64,000 nt of DNA, taken from the NCBI RefSeq assembly GCF_018320785.1, contig NC_054877.1:22488329-22552328 (forward strand), written 5' to 3'. A program made the position numbers and the translations under genes. Positions 1-12,260 of this stretch are shown in pieces. This stretch comes from Cheilinus undulatus. Lineage: Eukaryota > Chordata > Actinopteri > Labriformes > Labridae. How positions within the stretch are numbered: position 1 is the first letter of the stretch; every line of letters starts with the position of its first letter. The notes beneath the pieces were generated by a model that was given only the letters and a program-made list of their open reading frames with translations, ran no database searches and had not been told where the DNA came from.

Positions 1-1755
1 TGACCTGATGCAGCTCTGTGGTGGGGCTTCAGGAACAGAAACAAGTGAACTGTAGCCCAGATTGCTAACCTTCTCGGAATGGTAGGTAGGAACAGGACAG
101 TGTGTATCCAAACTGTCATAAAAGATCCATTATGTCTGCCAACATGTGTGCAGTCACACTCTTTGGAAAGACGGTACCAAGAGCTGGAACAAATACCGAC
201 TGCAATGTGCGCCCACACACCACTTCATACACACACTCATCAAACATGCTATAAACATTCCCCATCCACAGACAGCACGAGTAAACGCACACCAGACTTG
301 AGGTATTGTGTTGAGCCGATGTTCCAGCTGGGAGAACGGATCCAGAACAGGTCTGGAAGCGTGTGGTTTGGAAATAAATATCATTAAACTTAGCTGTCAG
401 ATCATATTTAAGTCTGCCGAGAGCTCCGCCATCCAGAAGAGTTTTGGCTGTCCTCCACACGAGCACTGGTTTACTCTCTTTAACACACAAAACCATCACA
501 GATACACACTCGGACCACCTGGGAGATGTGTTTATGGAATCTGAGAAACAGACAATGCTTTAATTTCACTTTGAAAATGTACATTCCTTTACATCCAAAA
601 TGCAATTTTATTGTTGGGAAAATATTGTTAAGTTCTACTGTGATCACTGAGATATGCTCTTGTAAACATGTCCATACTTACCAGAATGAGGTTACTGGGT
701 TGTAGCTAAATGCATTGAAATATTTTCTGAATCTGACTTGCCTTGTGGTGTTTGCAGGGATGTGTTCAGCTAAATTAGGAAAGACATCCCTGGTAACAAA
801 GCAACAAATATAGAAGTCAGCAACCAAACCCTAAAAATAAATGAGACCATAAGGATTATAATTATCCTGGATCCACAGAGCATTAAATCTTCCTGACAAG
901 ATGATATTTGCCCTGTGATTGACTTCGATCTGAGAGGTGTAAATAAGGTGTGTGCCACTAAGGCTGCCTTGGTTTCGTGCAAAGCAAACCTTTTCCAAGC
1001 ACTCACCTCAAGGGAGTTCCTCCTCCTATTTGCACGCACAGTCCTTTGTTGTGAGTTTTTTTTTCCCCGTCGTCTTTTTTCTCATTTGAAAATAACCCAA
1101 ACAGGTCCTGTAGACGTAGTAACAGAGATATTATCTAAGCAGTCTTCACCTGAAGGGGATTCCATCACACAGATTTTTTTTTCATGGGTGCATGGAGGAG
1201 GCCTGAAGGCAGCAGAACAAGTTGTGCATGGTTTTGGCAGGCTAAGCCCTGCTAACAGCTTTTTATTGAGCAGGTTGCGTGCGTATTGTTGGAAAATGAA
1301 TACAAAATGTGAAGACCTTTTGGTTTGTACATGTTAAATGATTAAAGGAGTAGCATTCATATTGTTTAGAGGGCATCTTGGTATTAGCACAGTTTATTCT
1401 TGAGCTAACTGCTCTTTGCAGATTAAATATAATTTTTATAATTTCTTTAATCCAGGTTTAGTAAGCATCACTTTCCATAATCTCCACTTTGTGACAAAAG
1501 TTTGTGTGCAAAACCTTTAAAACTTCAATGATAGAAATGCTGATAGCATCTGAACTTTCATCAAGATCCCACATGTCGATTCAGGAAATCAGTCTTAAAT
1601 GTTTAGGTACAGGGCAGCAGAGCATGGCCTCACGCAACTGTTGTCCTCACAGATAAGAGCCAACAAACTGCCTTACTCTTACTCTAAAACTGCTTTAAAT
1701 CTACTAGGAAACATTTAGTGCACAAATAAATTCTGACATGCAATTTCAGTGTGTA
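1..1755. other. Non-coding sequence, no recognisable feature
   Basis: AT-rich DNA with only short random open frames. None has a family signature, and they overlap on both strands. I saw no exon, RNA gene or clear repeat. Confidence 0.6.
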
Positions 1756-2697
1756 TCCCTCCCTCCTGGTCTAGCCTCAGGACCCACCTTCACCTTTATG
1801 ATCCATCTGTCCATCTTCTTCTGCAGGGCTGGGTCGCGGTGATAGCAGGCTGAGCAAGTCAACCCAAGTATCCCTCTCCCCAGGGACACTTTCTAACTCC
1901 TTCTGGGGTTCTGGGTCTTCCCTGATGTCTCTTGGCAGCCGGATACACCCAGATGATCTCTAAATTCCCAAACTACCTCAACTGTCTTGTTTTGATACGA
2001 AGGAGCAGCTGCTCTACTTTTAGCTCCCCCTGGATGTCTGAACTCACACTATCTCTAAGGCTGAGCCCAGCTACAGGCAGGCCATTCCTTCCAACCACCC
2101 CACTCCAGGTTTCTCTGTCGTTGCCCACATGAGCATAAAAGTCCCTCAGTAGAACTGGGGACAAGATCCCCTCCAGAACCCAACCCAAAGACTCCAGGAA
2201 AGCCACATACTCTGAACTGCTCTTTGGCGCTTAAGCACCAACAACAGTCAGAGCTGCTGTCCATCACAGGGAGGCAACCTTCTTGTTCACTGGGTAGAAC
2301 TTCAACATAGCCGCACTCAGTCGGGGGCTTGGGAGTATTCCCTCTCTCCCTAGGCAACACCGGAAAAGGAGAGCGTCCAGCCCCTCTCCGGGAGTTTGGT
2401 TCTGGAACCAGAGCTGTGTGTGGAGGTGAGCAAAACTACATCTAGTCGGTATCGCTCCACCTCCTGCAACCAACTCCTGCCAGAGAGTTAATGTTCCATG
2501 TGCCCACAGTCAGTTTGTGCCACTGGGGGTTTGTACGCCATGGCTGCCGCCTTTGCCTGCCACCCAGTGTACACTGCGCCCTGCTCCCATGCCCATCCCT
2601 GCAGGTGCTGAGTCCACAGGTGGGCAGCAACATGTCTTTCTTTTGGGTTGAATTCAGCCGGGCCCCATGGAGAGAAGCGCGGCGACCAGACACTCAC
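1756..2697 (-). mobile_element. Internally deleted non-LTR retrotransposon (LINE) relic with APE-type endonuclease start
   Basis: Read on the minus strand, the segment starts with the conserved opening of an APE-like endonuclease (LTVGTWNINSLAG at about 2510-2475). It continues through degraded frames to [14 protein letters not shown] (about 2146-2105), matching the GDFNAHVG motif of fish LINEs with the catalytic N changed to Y. At about 2075-2055 the reading jumps directly to a C-terminal LINE segment ([23 protein letters not shown], then RHQGRPRTP). Most of the reverse transcriptase is therefore missing. The 3' tail on the minus strand, near 1820-1790, has a GATGGA-type repeat. Stops and frameshifts interrupt every frame, so it is a dead copy. 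Confidence 0.8.
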
Positions 2698-2699
2698 CT

Positions 2700-5600
2700 T
2701 GGTCCCAAATACACCTCAAAGATAACTGTTGGCTACAATGCTTAGTAGCCTAATGCAAACACACAACTACTATGGCTTCACTCACTACTGTGGATAGGAA
2801 AGTACCAGTGATAGGTGGTCCATAGCCTTTAACACTCACCCAAGTGTCCTACTTTTAGAGTTAAATGGTGTGAGGAATCTGATTTTTATCACTTAGACTG
2901 AAATTTAAGCTTTCTCAAAATTTCACTTTGTGGCCTTTGCAAAGTCCTACCAACAATTGTATCAGAATATTTAACATCCCCAGAAGGTACAAGTTAAAGC
3001 CAGTTGAACTATACAAGGAGGAATCTTCACCCCTTTATGTACTCTCCAAAGGTAATGGAAAAATGCAAATTATATACACTCAAACCAGTACTTATTAAAT
3101 TATAGCCACCCTGTAAGTGAATGTAAGTTTCTACTTACATACCTTTAATTAACATGTACATCACTGCCAGCTTGGATTGGAAAAAATGTTATTTGTGTGG
3201 GCATGATCAGTTTTTTTTTTTTTTTTTTTTGCTTTTTCTTTGAGCATATTTCTTTTGGAGGATTTCCAAAAAGTCATGTAAAATCATGTTTTTTCTAAAT
3301 AGATTTTTTGCATTGCTGTTTGCAGAGAGAGTTTGTAGACATGAAATGCTGTAGGCATCATTATTCTGGGGAAAGAGGCTCACTGAAATGTAGAAATGGT
3401 TGACAGAAAATGAATGTACAAATAGTTTTATTTAAGGAAGGATGATTAAATAAACAAAACTTATCACGTCTTATTGGTCTTCAGCCGTTAGGAAGGATTC
3501 CATAATGTTTATGCTGTCTGCTTCATAAATTTTCCTCTGGGTAGCTCGAGAGTCAGTTTGAACATGACAAGCTTTGTGTCTGTTGCTGTGATCACAGAGG
3601 GGATGAGGGGAGCTGTTATACTGTGGTTTAACTTTCTGCTGATGCCCAGTAACTGCTGACACAACAGGAGAGAAAACAAAAAGATTAAAGAAAGGACCAA
3701 TCATGTCTTTCACAATACATTGTGTGGAGTACTTTGATGATAGAAATATACAATTTAATTTGAACAAGTGTTTTTAAATGTTACATTTATGCAAGTTTTG
3801 GGCTGAGTTTGAAAATAAGATCATTTATTTTTATATTTCATTTCCAAACTTCAGCTAGTACCAGACACCTCCAGGATTGGGATTTGGATCCCAAGGAGGT
3901 GGGATTTATGTTGTCAATGCAAATTTTTATTGAAGAAAAACATCCACAAATGTTTTTTTAAAGACCTTTTATTTCCTTTGAAACATTTCATCCCTGGAAG
4001 AAACAACTTGTCACACAACACAGAAAAACTCTAAACATCTGTAATGATTAACCTGCTCTGTAATTAAGTCATAACACACTTCAGATTTTATGTTTCTGTG
4101 TAGAACATAGTGTCTCTAAACTGAGATCAGGAGATGTGATAAATGGTCAACAGCTGCTGAATAAACCTGGTGTAACATTAACAATACATCCGGCTTCTAT
4201 TATGCAATAATCAAAATATGAAACACTGCAAAGTGTAAGATCAGGTGATTGAACAAGTCAAAAAAGTTCTTGTTTTTAAATGTAATCGGATCAAAAGAAG
4301 GGAATAATTTCAGTGAGAAAAATGGCTTGTTGCTGGTTCGATTCCAGATTTTTAGAAGAGTGCTGAGCCAACAAAATTCCTGTTGTACACACTTAGACAA
4401 GGATTTATATCCAGCATTTCTCTTTACAACAGTGTGATGATTATACGAGCTTACCCAGACTCTGTCCACTAAGTCTGGCTACACACCAGGCGGTTTTCAG
4501 ATCTGAACAGATTTTAAAAACATGGCTGACCACGGACATAAGGACAGCTGATTTTTCACATTCTAATCCTTGGAATGCACACACAAGATCTTTGGTTCAC
4601 AACCTGGGGTCCAAGCCTCAGACACCAAAGCTCTCAGGGGGGCACAAGACCCAGCGGCTGCCATTTGTAGGGATGATATCGAAATCCAGTACCAACATAG
4701 TCTGGTACAAACACATCTGATACCTACCGTACCAAATTACAAGACAGATTTTTGTGCTTCGTTCTGGCACCTTGCCGCCCCAGCACGACCCCACTCCACG
4801 CCAAAGGAAAGGTACCAAATATGTTAAATTAAGAAATTACATCAGTTTCCTTTAGTTGTATGCTCTACTGGCATCTTACTTCGAAATCATGATGCTGAGC
4901 CATCTTTTATTCAGCTGCTGAGCGGAGATTTCACAGATATGAGATCTAACAGAAACTTGATGAAAAAAAAAATGGAGGATGATGGATTTCCTCACCTGGC
5001 AGTCCTGGAGTGCATTCTGTTTTGTAATGAAAAACAAACAAACAAAAACAACAAGAAAAGAGGGTAAAATCTTGGCTGAAAAGAGGGTGTGGTTGTGTTG
5101 ATGTTTGCTGCCATGTTTGGAGCTTTAACAATTAGGAATTCAAGCCATGTTATTCAGAGTACCTCCATTATGAAAGATGAAGAAAAGCTCCTCTCTACCT
5201 GTGGCAAAACTTCTCTTCCTTAACATTTTATCACTTTTTAAATATAACTCTTTCTCCCTGGTGGTTGGCAGTTTTTTAGCTTTACCTCTGAGGTGAAACG
5301 ACCAAAATCCAAACTTTCCAAACCAACAAACATGCAGGGGCCTGCTCTCATTTTAATGCCTCTCCTTTGTGATCATTATTTTATCAAATTTATCACTCAC
5401 ACAAAACTTTTTAAAGTGTATTAATGTATGATGAAAATACATAAATGTTCAGTCACATAGAAAAGTTAGGAAAGAGTTGCTCACTTATTGCAGGTGAAAA
5501 CAGAATAGAGAGGGCGTTGCCAGATATACATGAAGGAACACAGAGCCAAATATTCATGATGATGAGGTAGACATGCATGTTTGTGCAGAGCTATAATGCC

Positions 5601-6400
5601 CTGGTTAAGTACTGAGACACATGTAACACAGCTTCAAAACAGAGCTGTCAAAGTACCATAATTAGCGGCTGCTGAAATAGTTTGCGGTGGGATGTATTGT
5701 ACATCTGTAATAAACACAAGGCTGCCATAAATAGCACAAAGTCAAGATCAACATGAAATTCAGTCGCTATTTTGAACCTTTGGAAACATCTTCAGACCCT
5801 GCAGCCACTCTGTGATTGTTGCGCTCTCAGCAACACAACCTGCCAAACATTTGAACGGCTCAAATTACCCGCTGCCTCGCACGCAAAAGCTTTTTGTTTG
5901 CATAAAGAGAGAGACACGCCGCAAGCAGGAGCTGTGCAATCTAAATCCTCCTCAGGTTGACATCTTCACAGGGTTATTTTTAGACCTCTACTGGAATCTG
6001 CTTTAACAGTTTACATTATTGAAATACTGAACAGGGTTTGAATAGTTTTCTCACATATTTCAGAAGGCTGTGTCATCCCCTGCTATCAGGACAGTTATCT
6101 GTAGACAAATATTTACTGAAGAGATGTGTAACAACAATAAAAAATAAGAACAAAAATACATGAGTGGAAAATACTTGTGTCTCTTATGTCTTAACACATG
6201 GTAACACAGATCATGCTTAATAGTCATATATTTATGGCTATAAATTAAAGCTGGTGACACCACCGATTGCCTTTATAAGGCCCTGATCGGATTGGATTTT
6301 AGAGCTGATCCATTATTGTTTTCATCTTGAGATAGAGTGAATCAATAACTGAGTTACATTGCTGCTTTGCATGCAGCACCTGAAATTTTTCCATTACATG
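2700..6400. other. Non-coding AT-rich sequence with one poly-T run
   Basis: The only distinct item is a run of 20 T at 3211-3230. Short open frames on both strands lack family signatures. A tRNA-like B box at 4335 is not supported by any tRNA fold. Confidence 0.55.
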
Positions 6401-6469
6401 GACAATAGTCCAATAAAAGTTCTGTCACCATTTTGCCATAATTCCCCTATTCTGTACTCTGACAGTTTA

Positions 6470-6540
6470 CCATTTCAAAGTTCAGTTTTCCATTTCATTT
6501 CAAATAAAGTTCTTGTATTGTATTGTATTGTATTGTATTT
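6470..6540 (+). repeat. TTGTA microsatellite, probable retroelement 3' tail
   Basis: CAAATAAAGTTCTTG runs into TATTG repeated five times (6513-6539). An AATAAAG sequence followed by a short pentamer array is typical of the 3' ends of fish LINE or SINE copies. No retroelement coding sequence is recognised upstream. Confidence 0.5.
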
Positions 6541-8585
6541 CCTTGGTGTACATGTGTATGCTTTAAAAAACTGTAATTAATGAAAACTGAAGCTCTTGCC
6601 AGGTCTGTCATCCCCCTGAAATCCACCGCACCACAGTGTCATCCAGTGTGCTCATAAATCTCCCCAGACTGATGTTGACAGAGTCAGACTGAAGAGGAGA
6701 CAGAGTTGTTAAAATGATTTATCACTGTGTGATTAAAGCTTAATATATAGACACAAAAACCTAAGACTGAATAAATGATGAAATCTTTTGTTCATGGTAT
6801 GTATGCCAAACCTTTGGGCTTTTACTAATACATCAATACTACAGGTTATCTTAATCCTGTTTAGTTGTATCAGTTTACCAAGTAAATTATATCCGCTCAT
6901 TAAAAGCACTGCATAATCTCTATACCTCACATTTTAGAGGTGACATTAATAGGCTAATTTATAATCATCAACAGGTGTAATTATGCTTTATATAATAATT
7001 ATCTGTTTTTATGAGCATAGTTTGTTTGAAGTTTCTGGCCTTTATCTTTTAAATGTTGTACTCTTGGAGTTGTATTCTAGGCATATGTAATGATATTTGA
7101 ATTATGGGTTGCACACTTAAATAGCCATTTGTATATATATATTAAAAAATGAATCTTTCATGAAACTTTAATCCTAGCATAAAAACTTTGACTTTTTTTT
7201 GACAGTTTGTGCTGTAACCATTGTTGAGTAGTGTTTCTTTTAAAACTAACATGTAAGATTACTCTGATACCTACGGAGAAAAATATGTAATTCTACAGTA
7301 TTTTACAGACACTAATCTGTTAGTTTGCAGCCTGATAACATCACTAACAGACATAAAAACCTTGACAGGTCCATACTGACAATGAGCTGGGCAGAGGAAT
7401 GCAGTATTACACACAGGCTGTGTGTAAACAACTGCCACTTCCATGCAGTCCTGATGTTCTAAACTTGCAAATACACTTTTTTGAGTTTTCTCATAATGAT
7501 TATTTATTTCCACTGAGATTTTTGTGTGTAATGATGCAATAAACGTTGGTATTTCATAAGGCTTATTAACAAATAAGTCACATTATTTGAGTCTCCATGA
7601 TTGAATCATCTGTACAAATAAACCCTCCTGATTTATTAGCAAATATTTAAGCCATTAGTTTGTTCACCAATTTTTAAAATATGTTTATTTTGTCTTTGGT
7701 GATGCATGATACTCAAACATCCCCCTTTGTTCCTTTAAGTCTACCTCCTGATGTATGAACGTGCACACTCACACACACACTATGGCTTCACAAGCTGCTG
7801 CATGCACTGACCAGAATGAATACATGCCACTTGAGCTCCTGTCATTGTGTGGTTAGCTTACAGGAATCCATCCCTGACATGCCACCTTTCAAAATAGTGA
7901 CTTCACCCTGGATTTGGTGTCATAGACAACACAAACAGATCATTATACCTGAAGATGAAAACATTCACACAGAGCTGCAAACATGTCACCTATAGAGAAG
8001 AACTCAACGCATAAACAAAAGTTAAACCTCTCATCAGGGTAAAAAAATATCTGCACATAGTATAATGTCATCATCAGTTTCCAGGTGGTGTTTGAGGATG
8101 TTATTCTCCTTTATGGGGACACTTGTGCAGCACTAGGTTGAAACCAGTGATTTGGTTTGATAACAGGAAGTAAGAGGGTGGATTACACACATGGGTTGTT
8201 GAGTTCAGTATGCCAGGTCAGCCTGTGTGAAGGAGATGAACGTAGAACATAAATAGAGAGTTTAGAGGTGTCTTTAGTGGGTCTGTTAACCCATCTATTG
8301 CACTATATTCTAAAATCATATAAATGTTTTATGCTTATTCAGCATTCAGCAGCAGGAAACTTCAGAGCCACATATATAAAACACAATAACACAGGCTTTA
8401 AATTTGGCACAGAGGGCATCTTGTCTTTTTCTGTTTGATGATCACATTCAAAGCAAAAACACAAGGGTGGAACTATTTTTATGCCATTAGGATGCAAGTA
8501 TTTTCTGTAGGGAGGGAAAGTTCAGGCTGTGATAAATAATACCGGCTCTCACCTGCAGGCACCACACCTCTAAATACAAAGGAAA
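6541..8585. other. Non-coding sequence upstream of foxq1
   Basis: No gene, repeat array or mobile element is evident. The last part may hold foxq1 regulatory DNA. Confidence 0.5.
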
Positions 8586-8588
8586 CCT

Positions 8589-8602
8589 GCGCCACCTGGT
8601 TG
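8589..8602 (-). promoter_or_regulatory. CTCF-like motif upstream of foxq1
   Basis: The minus-strand sequence CAACCAGGTGGCGC matches the CTCF core CCASYAGRKGGCRS at 13 of 14 positions and lies about 260 bp before the foxq1 TATA box. Similar motifs lie near 17220 (minus), 22766 (plus) and 26244 (plus). Occupancy is unknown. Confidence 0.3.
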
Positions 8603-8825
8603 TCTGAGGAAAAATAGTCCCAAGGTGTGTGCCAGATCGCATTTCACAGGTGAGACAAGTAATAAAACTGCTCTTAATGATGTTTTCAGAGCACATCATC
8701 ACTCACTTTGCTTAATATTGTATTATAAGATCATGATGAACGTTTTGTGACCATGGGTATTTAATGTAATGACTTTTACGCACGCGATGTAAGGATGATT
8801 CTCCAAGTATTTTGAGACCCTTTAA

Positions 8826-8900
8826 CTCCGCCCCTCCTGGGTTGGTCCTGAGGTGAGCTCGGTATAAAGTGTTGCACACAGACGTGTGTAGGTGAGACGA
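8826..8900 (+). promoter_or_regulatory. foxq1 core promoter: GC box plus TATA box
   Basis: A GC box (CTCCGCCCCTCC, 8826-8837) is followed by TATAAA at 8863-8868 in GGTATAAAGT. A start site about 25-30 bp downstream would fall near 8890-8900, giving a leader of roughly 130 nt before the ATG. The motifs are seen directly. The start site is inferred and could be fixed by CAGE or 5' RACE. Confidence 0.6.
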
Positions 8901-8923
8901 GAAGCAGCGTCCTGGCAGGTGGA

Positions 8924-8956
8924 ATGGAGCTTAAGGACCTCTTTGGATTCATATGA
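8924..8956 (+). other. Upstream ORF 1 in the foxq1 leader (10 codons plus stop)
   Basis: An ATG at 8924 in the context GGAATGG opens a short frame ending at TGA 8954-8956, downstream of the predicted start site. A second upstream ORF overlaps its end. Peptide function is not implied; effects of such frames are usually on translation of the main ORF. Confidence 0.4.
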
Positions 8957-9030
8957 CGCACAGAAAGTCCGGACTTTACGCATATTTAAAAAAAAAAAAG
9001 TCTAAGAGGGAAAAACGACTGACATCATGA
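8953..9030 (+). other. Upstream ORF 2 overlapping the foxq1 start codon (ATGA overlap)
   Basis: An ATG at 8953 opens a 25-codon frame rich in Lys and Arg. It crosses an A-run (8988-8999) and stops at TGA 9028-9030. The stop overlaps the main start codon (9027-9029) as ATGA. This geometry suits translational attenuation or termination-reinitiation of foxq1. The arrangement is seen directly; the regulatory effect is inference. Confidence 0.45.
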
Positions 9031-9857
9031 AGTTGGAGGTGTTGTATGGCAGTCATTATGACACCAAACATCTAGAGATGTGCAGTGACGCAGAGGGGAG
9101 CGTGCGCTCTCCTTTTTCCGCAGAGGAGGAGCTGGGGTCGGATGGGGACTGTGTGGTGCACAGCCCTCCTCCACCTGTAACTCAATGCGCAATCCCTAAA
9201 TCCAAGCCATACACACGGAGACCCAAACCTCCTTTCTCTTACATCGCTCTCATCGCCATGGCAATCCGGGACTCCCCATCCGGACGTCTCACTCTGGCGG
9301 AAATCAACGACTACCTGATGAAAAGATTTCCTTTCTTCAGAGGCAGCTACACCGGCTGGAGGAACTCGGTGCGCCACAACTTGTCCCTGAACGACTGCTT
9401 CCTAAAGGTGCTTCGGGACCCGTCCAGGCCGTGGGGGAAGGACAATTATTGGATGCTCAATCCTCAGAGTGAGTACACCTTTGCGGATGGGGTGTTCCGG
9501 CGCAGGAGAAAGCGCATCGATAAGAAGGAGCAAAGGGCAGAGGAGGCGCAGAGCGCGCAGCAGCCTGAACGCGCCACAAAGACGGACGTCAAGTTTACCA
9601 GCTCGTTCGCCATAGAGAGCATCCTCAGCAGGCCGTTTAAGAGGGGCACTAACAACGATTCCTTACGGATGCATCACTCCTACAGCTGGCCGAGCTACAC
9701 TGAACTAATGATACCTCACTCACATACACCTGCTGCCTCTTCTTCACACGCCAAGGCGCACAGCCACGTGGATTCCTTTGGTGCGCATGTGTCATATGAC
9801 GCTGCACTGCTCACACAAACACTTGTGAGAAATGAGAATTTGGACTCTTTCTGGTGA
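9027..9857 (+). CDS. foxq1: Forkhead box Q1 transcription factor, complete single-exon gene
   Basis: The 276-residue protein is a nuclear DNA-binding transcription factor of the FOXQ1 family, known from epithelial differentiation and craniofacial tissues. The forkhead (winged-helix) domain spans about residues 64-158. It opens with [17 protein letters not shown] and carries recognition helix 3 as [13 protein letters not shown] (about residues 113-125). The wing ends in basic [11 protein letters not shown], a likely nuclear localisation signal. FRGSYTGW and the W-G-K-D-N-Y-W wing are FOXQ1-like and distinguish it from FOXF and FOXC. The N-terminus is acidic and proline-rich. The C-terminus is short and His/Ser-rich, so the protein is much smaller than human FOXQ1 (about 400 aa), mainly by loss of low-complexity tracts. 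The ATG at 9027 has A at -3 and is the first in-frame ATG after a TATA promoter. The gene is intronless, as expected, and lies 3.6 kb upstream of foxf2 in the same orientation. The a/b paralogue is unresolved. Confidence 0.96.
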   Translation: MKLEVLYGSHYDTKHLEMCSDAEGSVRSPFSAEEELGSDGDCVVHSPPPPVTQCAIPKSKPYTRRPKPPFSYIALIAMAIRDSPSGRLTLAEINDYLMKRFPFFRGSYTGWRNSVRHNLSLNDCFLKVLRDPSRPWGKDNYWMLNPQSEYTFADGVFRRRRKRIDKKEQRAEEAQSAQQPERATKTDVKFTSSFAIESILSRPFKRGTNNDSLRMHHSYSWPSYTELMIPHSHTPAASSSHAKAHSHVDSFGAHVSYDAALLTQTLVRNENLDSFW

Positions 9858-10113
9858 TGAAGAATCATCAGCGTGCACTGATGATGGAGTCAGCAGGGGG
9901 GACACTTTTATAGTGGCTAGGTGTTACACTTTTTTATTATTATGCCTTTGGTCATTTCCAATCAAAGTACCATTTTATTTTTCATTTTATACACTTTTGT
10001 TTTTTAAGTGTCATTGAAACGACTGTTAATGTTTTTGTTTGTCTGACAAACATGCTGAAAATATGCACCTTGACTGTTTTTCTCCTCTTCTTTTAAAATT
10101 CTGCTTTCATCGA

Positions 10114-10119
10114 AATAAA
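10114..10119 (+). terminator. foxq1 polyadenylation signal
   Basis: AATAAA lies 257 bp after the stop codon, in AT-rich 3' UTR sequence, followed by a T/G-rich stretch (GATTTTCTGTCTGTTTTGTC). It is the first canonical signal downstream of the gene. The intervening 9858-10113 is the presumed 3' UTR. Confidence 0.6.
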
Positions 10120-10599
10120 ATGATGATGTGATTTTCTGTCTGTTTTGTCACTCTGGAAATATTTTCATTAAAAAATTGATATTCAACATTGGATCTGAAC
10201 TGTACCAACTTACATTAGATTTAAAAGGATGCCTGCAGTTCTGGCTCCTGTGCATGTGTTCATGAGACTCCACCTTTCAAAATTCCAGGAGTTTTTAAAG
10301 CTTTTTGTGTACTTACACTTTTGTTGACTAGTTTTTAAAATCACTCATTTTAACTTTTAATAAGTATGTTTTAGGAGGGGTATTATACTTAGATTCTTTT
10401 TAAAATGTAGCCATCTGTGAGGGGGAAAAGTAAAAACTAGGAGTTAAAACAAGGAGGTCCAAGCTTTCTGTCAGTAACTTGAAACTGGTAGTTTTGCTTC
10501 GACAATACAGTGATCAGACATGCATAAAGATAGAATGTTTCCACATTAAATCCAAAAACAACAGCTACATTTCACTTTATCATTAAGTTGTGACTTTGC

Positions 10600-10820
10600 A
10601 CAAACAATCTGTTTGGAGGTTCACATTCTATTGTTTTTGCTCTTACCGGAAAGATTATATTTTACTGTACACTGCCCTCAGGTATAAACACAGAACTTTG
10701 AGTAAGTTTTATATGAATTGCTTTTTAGTGGGCAAATATTTTTGATTAGTTGAGTAAATTTTAACTTAAGTAACTTAACTTGATTGCAGTAGTCTTGTAC
10801 TTGTTCACCTCTGCTTTTTT
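10600..10820 (-). mobile_element. Fragment of a dispersed fish repeat (hAT-type, 'AGAGGTG...AAGTAC' end)
   Basis: On the minus strand this begins AGCAGAGGTGAACAAGTAC and continues with ACTCAA/AAGTTAAGTTACTT runs. This is the familiar pattern of a fish hAT-related repeat end made of AAGTA/ACTT steps. A relative lies at 23307-24073. The inner boundary is indistinct. Confidence 0.5.
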
Positions 10821-11499
10821 AGCTCCATGTGCGGTTCATATCATTTTATGATTCACAAGTTTTATTGTATTTCTAACAGTCAAACACAGGCAAAGCATCA
10901 TACAGGAGAAATACTCCTAAGCATTTTTTATGCATTGTCCTTTAAGGTTGTGTTTTGTCCAGTCCATTAGTCTATTTTTCTGTCATCTTTGCAGAAAAAC
11001 ATAGTCCATAATGTTGACCCAACATCATTACATAATAGACATATGATTCTATGATACATTAGCACTACAGAATATAGTTCATTTAACTTGGAGAGCTAAA
11101 TAAGAGAACAGGAATGGCTCTGAAAGATTCATAACATCTCTTTGATTATATTCATACTTTGTCTAGAAGAGCAGAAAAGTTGTTCATATGAGGCCCCCCT
11201 TCCAAGTTCTATGACCCACCTCCAACCCCTCGATAAAATCTGTCTACCCACCATTATGGAAGTCTGAATCAATTCTGCACAATCACAGCTTTTCACTGCT
11301 GCTCATATCTTTAGAGGTTGATAAATGTTACTTTGGTTGGGGAGGAAAACAATGCCTCCAGCATCTCTTGGTCTGCAGTACATAAACTAGGCCTACATCT
11401 GGTCTCACCATTACTATACATGGTACTGTACTGGTAATAGTAAACGTGACAACAATGGTTATGGTTAACATCAGCAACAATGACAATGATGCCAATTTA

Positions 11500-12260
11500 A
11501 ATGACATTAAAAGCAACAATAATAACATTAATAAGAGGAAAGTTTAATGAAACCGTTTCAATAAATTAAACATCCATAAAAATAATAAGATGGAAAAGCA
11601 ATAAAAATAACAATAATAACAAAGTAATACAGAAAACATGCATAATAACAAGAAACAATAACATGACAAGTATAAAGGACAGTAATAATACCACTCAAAC
11701 ATTTTAGATAGCATTCAAAATAATAAAAACATTGAATTATTCAAGAAAAAAATTACAAAAACAACAGCAGAATAAAATAAATAAAACAGAAATTATGATG
11801 ATACTAAAATTATTGACAATTACTAAACAAGAATAATAACAGATGAAGCATAAAAATGATTGAAAAAATATCGATATTAATTGGAGTAAAAACAGAGCAT
11901 TACTCTAACTCAAAAAAAGTAATGAGTAAGAACCATAAGTGACTTTATAAAATCAGTGACTTTAATAACTATGACGTCAAAAAATAATTATACAATAATA
12001 TTAAAAATAAAATGATAAAAATAGCAATGTTAATAAGAACTTACAGTGCTAATAATAAGAACTGTAAAATAATAATAATGTAATAAAATAAAAATAACAA
12101 TATAACTGTAGTAATGAAAACAACAACAATAATAATTACATCAACAATAATGATAATGATAATTATGATGATGATAGTAATCATGTAATATTAAATATAA
12201 ACTAATAGCATTCATAATAAAAATGATTATATAATAAGACATAAGTATAAAAACTTGTTC
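11500..12260. repeat. A-rich imperfect AAT/AAC trinucleotide tract
   Basis: About 750 bp of the + strand consist mainly of AAT, AAC, AAA and ATG triplets with few G or C. It looks like a decayed, expanded trinucleotide repeat. It separates foxq1 from the foxf2 upstream region. No coding signal is present on either strand; reverse frames give only low-complexity Ile/Tyr/His peptides. Confidence 0.7.

Noticed and set aside
4330-4352. GGTTCGATTCC, a tRNA B-box match
   Set aside because: No A box, acceptor stem or cloverleaf can be formed around it.
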